From Rhodobiaceae bacterium UBA4490 (GTDB lineage: Bacteria; Pseudomonadota; Alphaproteobacteria; Parvibaculales; Parvibaculaceae), in assembly GCA_002389665.1 (NCBI GenBank), contig DGNO01000003.1, forward strand, positions 248,001 to 312,000: DNA of 64,000 bases. The letters are read 5' to 3'. Shown piece after piece: positions 56,595 to 64,000 of this stretch. The notes below the pieces were generated by a model that was not told the origin of the DNA, ran no database searches, and worked only from the letters and a program-made list of their open reading frames with translations. Numbering within the stretch: position 1 is the stretch's first letter; every line of letters starts with the position of its first letter. A program made the translations under genes and the position numbers.

Positions 56595-59500
56595 TCACTC
56601 CCCTTCGCGGCGGCGTGCGAGCGCCCGCGTTGCCACATAAAAGACCGGCGTGAATAGCAACCCGAAAAGCGTCACCCCGATCATGCCGGAAAAAACCGCC
56701 GTGCCGAGCGCCTGGCGTTGTTCGGCGCCCGCGCCCGCCGCAATGACGAGCGGCACGACCCCCAGAATGAAAGCAAAGGAGGTCATGAGAATGGGGCGCA
56801 AACGCGTGCGCGCCGCCTGCGCCGCCGCATCGAAACGGCTGAGCCCTTCGGCCTCACCCTGGCGGGCAAATTCCACGATCAGGATTGCGTTCTTCGCCGC
56901 AAGGCCGATCAGCACCACAAGGCCGATCTGGACGAGGATATTGTTGTCGAGCCCGCGCAGGAGCACACCGCTCATCGCCGCCAGCAAACACATGGGCACG
57001 ATAAGAATGATGGCGAGCGGCAGGAGCCAGCTTTCATATTGCGCGGCAAGCACCAGAAAGACGAAGACGACGGCGGCCATGAAAATATAGATCGCCGTGT
57101 TGCCCACCTGCTTTTCCTGAAAGGAAAGCTCCGTCCATTCATAAGCAAAACCGTCGGGCAGAACCTGATCGGCGAGCCCCTCCATGGCGCTCAAGGTCTG
57201 GCCCGTGGAAAAGCCCGGATTGGTGTTCCCCTGCACGGCGGCTGCCGGGTAAAGATTGTAGCGGGCAACGCGGTAGGGCCCGGTAATGTCGCGGAATGTG
57301 GCTATGGAGCCGAGCGGCACCATGGCGCCCGATTGCGAGCGGGTGCGCAGAGCTGCCACATCGTCCACATCGCGCCGGTGCGGGCCGTCCGCCTGCGCGC
57401 GCACCTGGAAGGTCCGGCCCAGAAAATTGAAATCATTGACGTAAGACGAGCCGATATAAACGCCGAGCGTTTCAAAGACGCGCGAGACGGGCACGCCCAG
57501 CTTTTCCGCCTTTACCCTGTCGATATCGGCATAGATCTGTGGCGTCTTCGTATTGAAGAGCGTGAAGACCCGCGTTGCCTCGGGCAGGCCGTTCGCAGCC
57601 ATGGCAAGGTTTTGCGCGGCGGCTTCCAGCGCCGGCAGTCCGCGGCCCTGGCGGTCCTCCACCATCATCTTGAAACCGCCGCCCGTGCCCACGCCGCGCA
57701 CCGGCGGCGGCACGACGACGAAGATCGTCGCCTCGCGGATGGAAGAAAAGCGGCGCTGCAGGTCTTGCAAGACGTCCTGCCAGCCAACGCCGATATCAGC
57801 GCGCTCGTCGAAAGAGCGCAGCGAAATGAACATCGCCCCGGTATTGGGCGCATTGGTGAATGTCGCCCCGTCGAAACCGGCATAGCCCGTCACGCGGTTG
57901 ACGCCGGGTGTCTCCACCGCCATGCGCGAGGCGCGGCGCACCACATCGTCGGTGCGCGAGAGCGCCGAGCCCGGCGGCAATTGCACGACGCCGATGAAAT
58001 AGCCCTGATCCTGCTCGGGAATGAAGCCGGTCGGAGTCTTGGCAAATTCCAGAACCGTCAGGCCGATAAGGCCGCCATAGATAAGAAGCATCATGACGCT
58101 GACGCGCACGGCGCGCGCCACGACATCGCTATACCAGCCCGACAGCGCCTCAAAAGAACTGTTGAAGCGCGTGAAAAACCGGTTCGCCGCGCGGCGCAGC
58201 GGCCCGCCGCCTTCTTCCGCTTCTTCCTTGCGCAGAAGCAGCCGGGCAAGCGCCGGGCTTAAGGTGAGCGAGATCAGCCCTGAGATCGCCACCGCCGTTG
58301 CGATCGTCACGGCGAATTGCTGGTAAAAAGCGCCCGAGATACCGGGAATGAAAGCGGTCGGGATGAAAACGGCGCTGAGCACGAGCACGATGGAAACAAG
58401 CGCCGAGCCCACCTCATCCATCGTCTTATGCGCGGCATCGTAAGGCGAGAGCCCTTCGCGCAAATGCCGCTCGACATTTTCAACAACGACAATCGCATCA
58501 TCCACCACAATGCCGATGGCTAGCACAAGCCCGAAAAGCGAGAGCGTATTGAGAGAAAAGCCGAGCGCCGCCATGACGCCGAACGTGCCGATCAGCGAAA
58601 CGGGAATGGCGACGATGGGAATGATCGCCGCGCGCCAGCTTTGCAGGAAGAGGACAATCACAACGATGACGAGCGCCACAGCTTCGAAAATCGTGCGCGT
58701 CAGCTCGGAGACCGATTCTTCGACGAATTGCGTCGGGTTATAAGGAATGGCATAGGCGATGCCGGGCGGGAAATCTTTCGAAAGCCGCTCCAGCGTTGCC
58801 TTCACTTCTTCTGCCGTCGCCAGCGCGTTCGAGCCCGGGCGCTGGAAGATACCGAGCGCCACGCCCTTCTTGCCGTCGAGATAGGAATTGGAAACATAGT
58901 TCTGCGCGCCAAGCTCGATGCGCGCCACATCGGCAAGGCGCGTGACGCGCCCTTCCTCGTCCGTCTTCACTACCACATCGCCGAATTGTTCCGGCTCGAT
59001 CAACCGGCCAAGCGTCTGCACCGCAACTTCAAAGGCGCCCTGGTCCGGCATGGGCGAGGTATTGAGCACCCCGGAAGAAACCTGAACGTTTTGCGCGCGC
59101 AGCGCCGCCAGCACATCCGAGACGGTCATGCGCCGCGCTTCCAGACGCGGCGGGTCGAGCCAGATGCGCATGGAATAATCGGCGCTGCCGAACACGATCA
59201 CATTGCCCACACCGCCAAGGCGCGAGAGCACATCGGTGATGTTGAGCTTCGTGTAATTCGAAAGATAAAGCTGATCGACGGATTCGTCCGGCGAATTCAT
59301 ATTGACGACCATCAGCATGTCGGGCGAACGCTTGACGGTCGTCACGCCGAGGCGGCGCACTTCTTCGGGCAGGCGGCTCTCGGCCACCGCCACGCGGTTT
59401 TGCACCAGCACCTGCGCGGCATCAAGATCGGTGCCGAGCGCGAAGGTGACGGTGATGGACACGCGCCCGTCGCCGGTCGATTGCGAAGACATGTAGAGCA

Positions 59501-59729
59501 TGTTCTCGACGCCGTTGATCTCCTGCTCGAGCGGCGTTGCCACGGTATCGGCCACGACTTCCGCGGATGCGCCGGGATAGGAGGCGGAAACCTGAATGGT
59601 GGGCGGGGCAACTTCCGGATATTGCTGAATGGGCAGGCCGACATACGACATTCCGCCGATCAGCGTGATGAGGATGGCGATAACGGCCGCAAAGATCGGC
59701 CGGTCGACGAAGAAATGGGAAAACTTCAT
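56595..59729 (-). CDS. RND efflux transporter, HAE1 (AcrB/MexF) family
   Basis: A 1044-residue inner-membrane transporter of normal length. N-terminal MKFSHFFVDRPIFAAVIAILITLIGGMSYVGLPIQQYPEVAPPTIQVSASYPGA, membrane segment 4 with GIVVDDAIVVVENVERHL (paired Asp of the proton relay) and the inner repeat VVLIGLAAKNAILIVEFARQ all match HAE1 pumps. It expels hydrophobic compounds or drugs using the proton gradient. It overlaps the adaptor gene by four bases. No outer-membrane factor is adjacent, so it must use a TolC-type protein from elsewhere. Confidence 0.96.
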   Translation of the reverse strand: MKFSHFFVDRPIFAAVIAILITLIGGMSYVGLPIQQYPEVAPPTIQVSASYPGASAEVVADTVATPLEQEINGVENMLYMSSQSTGDGRVSITVTFALGTDLDAAQVLVQNRVAVAESRLPEEVRRLGVTTVKRSPDMLMVVNMNSPDESVDQLYLSNYTKLNITDVLSRLGGVGNVIVFGSADYSMRIWLDPPRLEARRMTVSDVLAALRAQNVQVSSGVLNTSPMPDQGAFEVAVQTLGRLIEPEQFGDVVVKTDEEGRVTRLADVARIELGAQNYVSNSYLDGKKGVALGIFQRPGSNALATAEEVKATLERLSKDFPPGIAYAIPYNPTQFVEESVSELTRTIFEAVALVIVVIVLFLQSWRAAIIPIVAIPVSLIGTFGVMAALGFSLNTLSLFGLVLAIGIVVDDAIVVVENVERHLREGLSPYDAAHKTMDEVGSALVSIVLVLSAVFIPTAFIPGISGAFYQQFAVTIATAVAISGLISLTLSPALARLLLRKEEAEEGGGPLRRAANRFFTRFNSSFEALSGWYSDVVARAVRVSVMMLLIYGGLIGLTVLEFAKTPTGFIPEQDQGYFIGVVQLPPGSALSRTDDVVRRASRMAVETPGVNRVTGYAGFDGATFTNAPNTGAMFISLRSFDERADIGVGWQDVLQDLQRRFSSIREATIFVVVPPPVRGVGTGGGFKMMVEDRQGRGLPALEAAAQNLAMAANGLPEATRVFTLFNTKTPQIYADIDRVKAEKLGVPVSRVFETLGVYIGSSYVNDFNFLGRTFQVRAQADGPHRRDVDDVAALRTRSQSGAMVPLGSIATFRDITGPYRVARYNLYPAAAVQGNTNPGFSTGQTLSAMEGLADQVLPDGFAYEWTELSFQEKQVGNTAIYIFMAAVVFVFLVLAAQYESWLLPLAIILIVPMCLLAAMSGVLLRGLDNNILVQIGLVVLIGLAAKNAILIVEFARQGEAEGLSRFDAAAQAARTRLRPILMTSFAFILGVVPLVIAAGAGAEQRQALGTAVFSGMIGVTLFGLLFTPVFYVATRALARRREGE

Positions 59730-60955
59730 TCCGCTTTCCCTCCGGTTTCATCCGCCTCAGGTGCGTTTTGTTCAGGTGCACCCTCACCCTGCTTGTCGGC
59801 ATTAACCGGCGCGCCGTTGCGGATTTTCGTCAGCCCGTCGATGATCACCCAATCTTCCGGCGTAAGCCCGGCGCGCACCACGCGCATATCCTCGATGACG
59901 GGGCCAAGCTCCAGATAACGCGCGGCAGCTTTGCCTTCCTCGCCCAGCACATAAACGAATTTGCGCGACTGGTCGGAATTGATGGCGACTTCCGGCACCA
60001 GAATGGCTTCATATTCTTCCGAGCCCGGCACCCGCACCTGACCGAACAGGCCGGGCGTCAAAAACCCGTCCGCATTGCCGAATTGCGCCTGGCCGCGGAT
60101 CGTGCCCGAAGCGGTGTCGAGCGCGTTATCGACAAAAACCATGCTGCCGCCATGGCTGAATTCTTTTTCATCCAGCAGCTTTACCGACACGGCAACCGAA
60201 CTGGAGCGGGCATTCAGCCGGCCCTCATCGTTCAGGCGCTGATATTTCAGATAATCGGCTTCCGACACATCGAATTCGAAAAGCACTGGATCGAGCGAGA
60301 CGATACGCGTCAATGCATCGCTGCCCTGAGTGACGAGATTGCCGACATCCACCTTGCTGTCGGAAATGCGCCCGCGAATGGGCGCGCGGATCTCTGTAAA
60401 ATCGAACTCGAGCTGCGCCTGATCGCGCTCAGCCTTTGCCGCAGCAAGAGAGGCATCGGCGACTTTGCGCTCCAGAAGCCGCTGATCGTATGTCGAGCGG
60501 GAGACATTGGAGCTTTTGAGCAGTTTGGACGCGCGGGCAAGCTCACGCTCGGCAAGGTTGAGACTCGCCTCGGCGCTGGCAACACGCGCTTCGGCTTCTT
60601 CCAGCGCGACTTTGAAGGGACGCTGATCGATGACGAAAAGCAGATCGCCTTTTTCGACGATCTGGCCGTCTTCAAAGAGCACCGAATCGAGATAGCCCGA
60701 CACCCGCGCGCGGATATCCACCTGGGAAACGGGCACAAAGCGGCCCGTGTAGACTTCCCATTCCACGATTTCCTTCAGCGTGGGATGCACCGCCGTCACG
60801 GTGGGCGGCGGCGGGCCTTGATTGCCGCCCTCCTCGCAAGCTGCAAGCCCAAACGCCATGAGCCCGGCAAAGACAATCCCTATCCCCGTCTTTGCGGAAA
60901 GGCACCGCTGTTTTTTCAGGGTCACATGCGAGCGGCTGTTTATTCTTTTGCGCAT
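59726..60955 (-). CDS. RND efflux periplasmic adaptor (membrane fusion lipoprotein)
   Basis: A 409-residue MFP. The lipobox is FGLAAC, so it is anchored to the inner membrane. Residues ~60-270 contain the lipoyl/beta-barrel part with GYLDSVLFEDGQIVEKGDLLFVIDQRPFKVALEEAEARVASAEASLNLAERELARASKLLKSSNVS and its alpha-hairpin. AAGGAG supports ATG 60955. It pairs with the RND gene (ATGA overlap). No regulator gene is adjacent. Confidence 0.94.
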   Translation of the reverse strand: MRKRINSRSHVTLKKQRCLSAKTGIGIVFAGLMAFGLAACEEGGNQGPPPPTVTAVHPTLKEIVEWEVYTGRFVPVSQVDIRARVSGYLDSVLFEDGQIVEKGDLLFVIDQRPFKVALEEAEARVASAEASLNLAERELARASKLLKSSNVSRSTYDQRLLERKVADASLAAAKAERDQAQLEFDFTEIRAPIRGRISDSKVDVGNLVTQGSDALTRIVSLDPVLFEFDVSEADYLKYQRLNDEGRLNARSSSVAVSVKLLDEKEFSHGGSMVFVDNALDTASGTIRGQAQFGNADGFLTPGLFGQVRVPGSEEYEAILVPEVAINSDQSRKFVYVLGEEGKAAARYLELGPVIEDMRVVRAGLTPEDWVIIDGLTKIRNGAPVNADKQGEGAPEQNAPEADETGGKAE

Positions 60956-61223
60956 CGGGTGCTCCTTATGGCCGGCATCTTGTAACCTGCGCGCCCGCAC
61001 AATAAAGCGGGGGCGGAACGGGCATGATACCCTATCCTATTTTCACCTGCATGATGAGACCTTGCGGGACGAAAGGCCGGCCCCTCTGTTTAATTTCTGC
61101 AACCATGGCTTGAACTTAGCGGCGCGCGCCCTTTGCGCTTTCGTCTTTCTCCTCCAAGGTCTAAAAGACCGGACGTGAGAAAAGGGTACAGCCCCCCGCC
61201 GCGCGGCCTTTAGAGCAGGTTTC

Positions 61224-62666
61224 ATGCACACCCCGCCCGTTCTTTATATTCTCGGCCTTCTGCTCTGCGGTCTTGCGGCGGTCATGCTGCTGCCTGCCGG
61301 GCTCGACGCGCTTGTGGCGCATCCGGATTGGAAAAGCTTCGTCATTTCGGCCGGCGTGACCGGCGGCGTCGGCGCCCTTCTCGCCATCATCACCTATAGT
61401 CCCGAGCCGGTAGAGCTCGATCTGCGCCAGTCTTTTTTGCTGACCGCCAGCAGCTGGGTCGTGCTGCCCGCCTTTGCCGCGCTGCCGCTGATCGGCGTCG
61501 GTGTTTCTTATACGGATGCTTTTTTCGAAGCCGTCTCGGGATTGACGACTACCGGCTCCACAGTGATGACGGGGCTCGACACGCTGCCATACGGCATCTT
61601 GTTCTGGCGCGCGCTTTTGCAATGGATCGGCGGCATCGGCATCATCGTCATGGCGATCGTGCTGCTACCGTTCCTGCGCGTCGGCGGCATGCAGCTTTTC
61701 CGCACGGAAAGTTCGGAGCAATCGGAAAAGATCATTCCGAAAGCCTTTCATTTCGTCGCCTATATCGCCGCTGCCTATACCTCGCTCACCGCGCTTTGCG
61801 CGCTCAGTTTCGCGGTTGCCGGCATGAGCGGGTTCGATGCCATCTGTCATGCCATGACGACGCTTTCGACTGGCGGCTATTCCACTCACGATGCCTCATT
61901 CGGCTTTTTCGACAGCCGCTTGATGCAATGGATCGCCACACTTTTCATGATTTCCGGCGCCGTGCCCTTCGTTGCCTATATCCGCGTACTGCGGGGCGAC
62001 GAGCGCAAGATCTGGGATGACGTGCAGATCCGCGGACTTATAAGGTTTTTAACGAGCATCATTTTGATCCTCACGGTCTGGCGCGTCGCCTCGGCCGATG
62101 CCGAGCCTTTCACGGCGCTGACAGAGGCCGCCTTCAACGTCACTTCCGTCGTTACCACCACGGGCTTTGCCAGCACCGATTATTCGCTCTGGGGACCGGC
62201 GGCACTGGGCGGGTTTCTATTTTTGACTTTTGTCGGCGGCTGCGCGGGCTCAACCTCCGGCGGCATCAAGATCTACCGCTTTCAGGTTCTCTGGATCGTC
62301 TTGCGCGCCAAATTGCGGCAGCTCATGAGCCCGCACCGGATCGTTTCCATGCGCTATGGCTCGCGCAGCATCCCGAGCGACGTGCCGGAAGCCGTGCTTG
62401 CTTTCCTCACTGCGTTTTTAGGAACGGTCGCGGTCTTTACCTTCGCCCTCTCCCTGATGGGGCTCGACCTCATCACCGCGCTCACCGCCAGCGCCACCGC
62501 CATCACCAATGTCGGCCCCGGGCTCGGCGAGACCATTGGCCCGGCCGGCAATTTCGCCCCGCTGCCCGATGGCGCCAAATGGCTCCTCTCGCTCGCCATG
62601 CTTTTCGGCCGGCTGGAGATTTTCACGCTTCTCCTGCTGCTCGATCCCGAATTCTGGCGCCCCTAA
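61224..62666 (+). CDS. TrkH family potassium uptake protein
   Basis: A 480-residue membrane protein. The four selectivity-filter segments of the TrkH/KtrB family are present: SGLTTTGSTVM, TTLSTGGYSTHD, VTSVVTTTGFASTD and ATAITNVGPGLG. It takes up K+ and normally works with a TrkA regulatory ring, which is not encoded next to it. AGCAGGT is the modest ribosome-binding site. It is divergent from the efflux operon, with about 270 bases between that hold no recognisable gene. Confidence 0.95.
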   Translation: MHTPPVLYILGLLLCGLAAVMLLPAGLDALVAHPDWKSFVISAGVTGGVGALLAIITYSPEPVELDLRQSFLLTASSWVVLPAFAALPLIGVGVSYTDAFFEAVSGLTTTGSTVMTGLDTLPYGILFWRALLQWIGGIGIIVMAIVLLPFLRVGGMQLFRTESSEQSEKIIPKAFHFVAYIAAAYTSLTALCALSFAVAGMSGFDAICHAMTTLSTGGYSTHDASFGFFDSRLMQWIATLFMISGAVPFVAYIRVLRGDERKIWDDVQIRGLIRFLTSIILILTVWRVASADAEPFTALTEAAFNVTSVVTTTGFASTDYSLWGPAALGGFLFLTFVGGCAGSTSGGIKIYRFQVLWIVLRAKLRQLMSPHRIVSMRYGSRSIPSDVPEAVLAFLTAFLGTVAVFTFALSLMGLDLITALTASATAITNVGPGLGETIGPAGNFAPLPDGAKWLLSLAMLFGRLEIFTLLLLLDPEFWRP

Positions 62667-62737
62667 CCACGGCGCCCAAGAGGCAGCCAAACACCCGCCG
62701 CTAAGGCGGTATCATTTATCAGGATTTCGGAGGGAAG

Positions 62738-62814
62738 TGGCGCGCCGGGGAAGATTCGAACTCCCGACCCCCAGATTCGTAGTCTGGTGCTCTATCCAGC
62801 TGAGCTACCGGCGC
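62738..62814 (-). tRNA. tRNA-Arg (anticodon ACG)
   Basis: A 77-base cloverleaf with encoded CCA. The acceptor stem GCGCCGG pairs with CCGGCGC, the D-arm is GCTC...GAGC, the anticodon stem is CCAGA/TCTGG with loop CTACGAA, so the anticodon is ACG (Arg), and the T-arm is GGGAG-TTCGAAT-CTTCC. It reads CGN Arg codons after A34 deamination. A short CCGCC-N5-GGCGG hairpin lies downstream on its strand at 62695-62709. Confidence 0.95.
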
Positions 62815-62992
62815 AAGGTGAGGCGGCGGGCGGCTTGACAAGCGGCCCCGCCTCAAGAGGTGCGTACTCTTAATGCCTAGAAAAGCGGATGGCAAGAGGC
62901 CTGCGGGCTTTATCCCAGCCTTTTTTCACATGCTTTGTCATAGGCTTTTTTCAGCGGAGGCTTCTCCAGGGCTCGCCCCTCTTAGTTCCCCC

Positions 62993-63523
62993 TCAACTCT
63001 CTTCTGGCAGCACTGCCATACATTCCACTTCCAGTTTACCGCCCAGCGCCAGGCCCGAGGCCCCGAAGGCGGAACGGGCAGGAAAAGGGCCGTCACCGAA
63101 ATAGGTCACATAGACTTTGTTGAAATCGGCCCATTCGCCCATATCGGCCAGCATCACCGTGCATTTGGCGATATTGGAAAAATCCGCGCCGTAATGGGCA
63201 AGCACTTCGCCGATATTTTCCATCGTCTGGCGCGCCTCGGCCTCCATGCCGCCGGGCACGAGCTCCATCGTGCCGGGCTTCACGCCGATCTGGCCGGAAA
63301 GATAAAGAATGTTGCCCGCGCGCACCGCTTCTGAAAAAGGCAGGCCCAGCGCTTTCGTCGCCTCGCGCGTATATGCCTCAAAAGGCGCATCGGCACCCGC
63401 CTTGCCCGCCTCATCGGCGAGCGCGCCCGGCACCGACAAGTCGCCCCATAAGCCGCCCCAAAACCCGCCAAGCCCCAGCATCGCTGCGGCCAAGATGTTC
63501 TTTTTCCGTCCCATTTTCTGCAT
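62993..63523 (-). CDS. RidA family protein with N-terminal export signal
   Basis: A 176-residue protein. Residues ~1-38 resemble a signal peptide (hydrophobic core ILAAAMLGLGGFWGGLWGDLSVPGA, then LADEAG). Residues ~48-175 are a RidA/YjgF domain: ILYLSGQIGV, MEAEARQTMENIGEVLAHYGADFSNIAKCTVMLADMGEWADFNKVYVTYFGDGPFPARSAFGASGLALGGKLEVECMAVL, with the conserved Arg in PARSAF. RidA deaminates reactive enamines/imines, usually in the cytoplasm; a periplasmic version is less common. AAGGAAGG precedes the ATG. Confidence 0.88.
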   Translation of the reverse strand: MQKMGRKKNILAAAMLGLGGFWGGLWGDLSVPGALADEAGKAGADAPFEAYTREATKALGLPFSEAVRAGNILYLSGQIGVKPGTMELVPGGMEAEARQTMENIGEVLAHYGADFSNIAKCTVMLADMGEWADFNKVYVTYFGDGPFPARSAFGASGLALGGKLEVECMAVLPEES

Positions 63524-64000
63524 CTGCCTTCCTTTCGGCCTGTTTCCGGCTGGGCGGGCCGGTGCCCGCCTGCCACCTGTATGCGCCCTTATGCAGGCCT
63601 CGTTAAGATAGAGGAAAGAGCCCGCAACCTAGCTTCAATGACACTTTTTCTTTGTCTTATAAGAGCTTGTGGCGCAAAACCCCTTTAGGTAAAGTCACTT
63701 GGCATGCGCGGGGGCCACGATTCGAGGGTGAGATCGGGTGAGGGGCATTTATCCGGTTTTCCTTGGAAGCGTTTTCCCCGTAAAGGCTAAAACAGATGCG
63801 CCGAACCGATGCGCCACCGATGCGCCCATGCGCGCGTTCCGGGCCGGTTTAAAGGCAGCGCTCCTTGAAGGAGATGCCGCTTTGAAGACGGGCCGGGCCG
63901 CTTGTGGAGCAAGGCAGTCACTCAAGATGCGGGTTTAAAAAATATGTCGAGGCAGACCTCCCCCCACGGCCCCTCCTCTTACGGCCCTTCTTTCGGCCAC
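63524..64000. other. gene-poor end of window
   Basis: About 480 bases with no convincing gene. A 66-codon GTG-start frame at 63738-63938 has no recognisable motif and is probably not real. Visible structure: a 7-base-pair hairpin GGCGGGC-N4-GCCCGCC at 63553-63570 in the leader of the RidA gene and a palindrome TCTTATAAGA at 63655-63664. Promoters of the RidA gene and of something beyond the window end may lie here. Confidence 0.5.

Noticed and set aside
56718..58262. 514-codon plus-strand frame opposite the RND gene
   Set aside because: Antisense to a complete AcrB-type transporter; no domain.
63738..63938. 66-codon GTG-start frame near the window end
   Set aside because: No domain, no strong ribosome-binding site and arises in a high-GC stretch; kept only as part of the intergenic note.
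1..64000. CRISPR array, insertion sequence, prophage or integrase
   Set aside because: No regularly spaced direct repeats, transposase or integrase motifs, or terminal inverted repeats were seen anywhere.

Overview
The window is high-GC DNA from an alphaproteobacterium. The flagellar gene content is typically alphaproteobacterial: FlaF and FlbT flagellin regulators, a DUF1217 protein, MotE, a DUF6468 protein, an OmpR-type regulator of the FtcR/Rem kind, and a short flagellin with the SILTN start. The gene mix of DUF1302 outer-membrane protein, thiolase, TetR regulators and sulfatase fits Parvibaculum-like or other Hyphomicrobiales-related lineages, but the species cannot be named from this sequence alone.

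Layout. 1-4.7 kb: the 3' part of a KefB-type antiporter, then a minus-strand operon (ZrgA-like His-rich periplasmic protein, ABC ATPase, FtsX-like permease, DUF3299 protein) behind a near-ideal Zur box, which looks like a zinc-uptake system. 4.8-17.6 kb: accessory metabolism (sulfatase, DUF1302 protein, TetR regulator, thiolase, EF-hand protein, Uup-type ABC-F ATPase, UPF0178 protein, FAD monooxygenase, MBL-fold hydrolase, TetR regulator). 17.7-55.8 kb: a nearly continuous flagellar cluster in at least twelve transcription units. 55.9-64 kb: TRIC-type channel, RND efflux pump with adaptor, TrkH, tRNA-Arg(ACG) and an exported RidA-family protein.

The flagellar cluster encodes flagellin (fliC), stator (motA, motB, MotE), two FliL-like proteins, hook and hook-length proteins (fliK, flgD, flgE, flgK, flgL), rod and rings (flgB, flgC, flgF, flgG, fliE, flgH, flgI, flgA, flgJ-type), MS and C ring (fliF, fliG, fliM, fliN), export apparatus (fliH, fliI, flhA, flhB, fliP, fliQ, fliR), a FlgN-like chaperone, flaF/flbT and an atypical response regulator. 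There are also several proteins with no recognised function. I see no chemotaxis genes, no fliO and no recognisable fliJ.

The most notable non-coding pattern is a recurrent element with constant spacing, TTAA (or CGAA)-N8-TTAAAC-N8-CTAGCGT, just upstream of eleven units: the lytic transglycosylase, fliC, motA, fliK, flgI, fliF, fliI, flgB, flgE, flgF and flaF. It is a good candidate for the shared promoter/operator of this regulon. The OmpR-type regulator inside the cluster, whose receiver lacks the phospho-acceptor Asp, is the obvious candidate to bind it.
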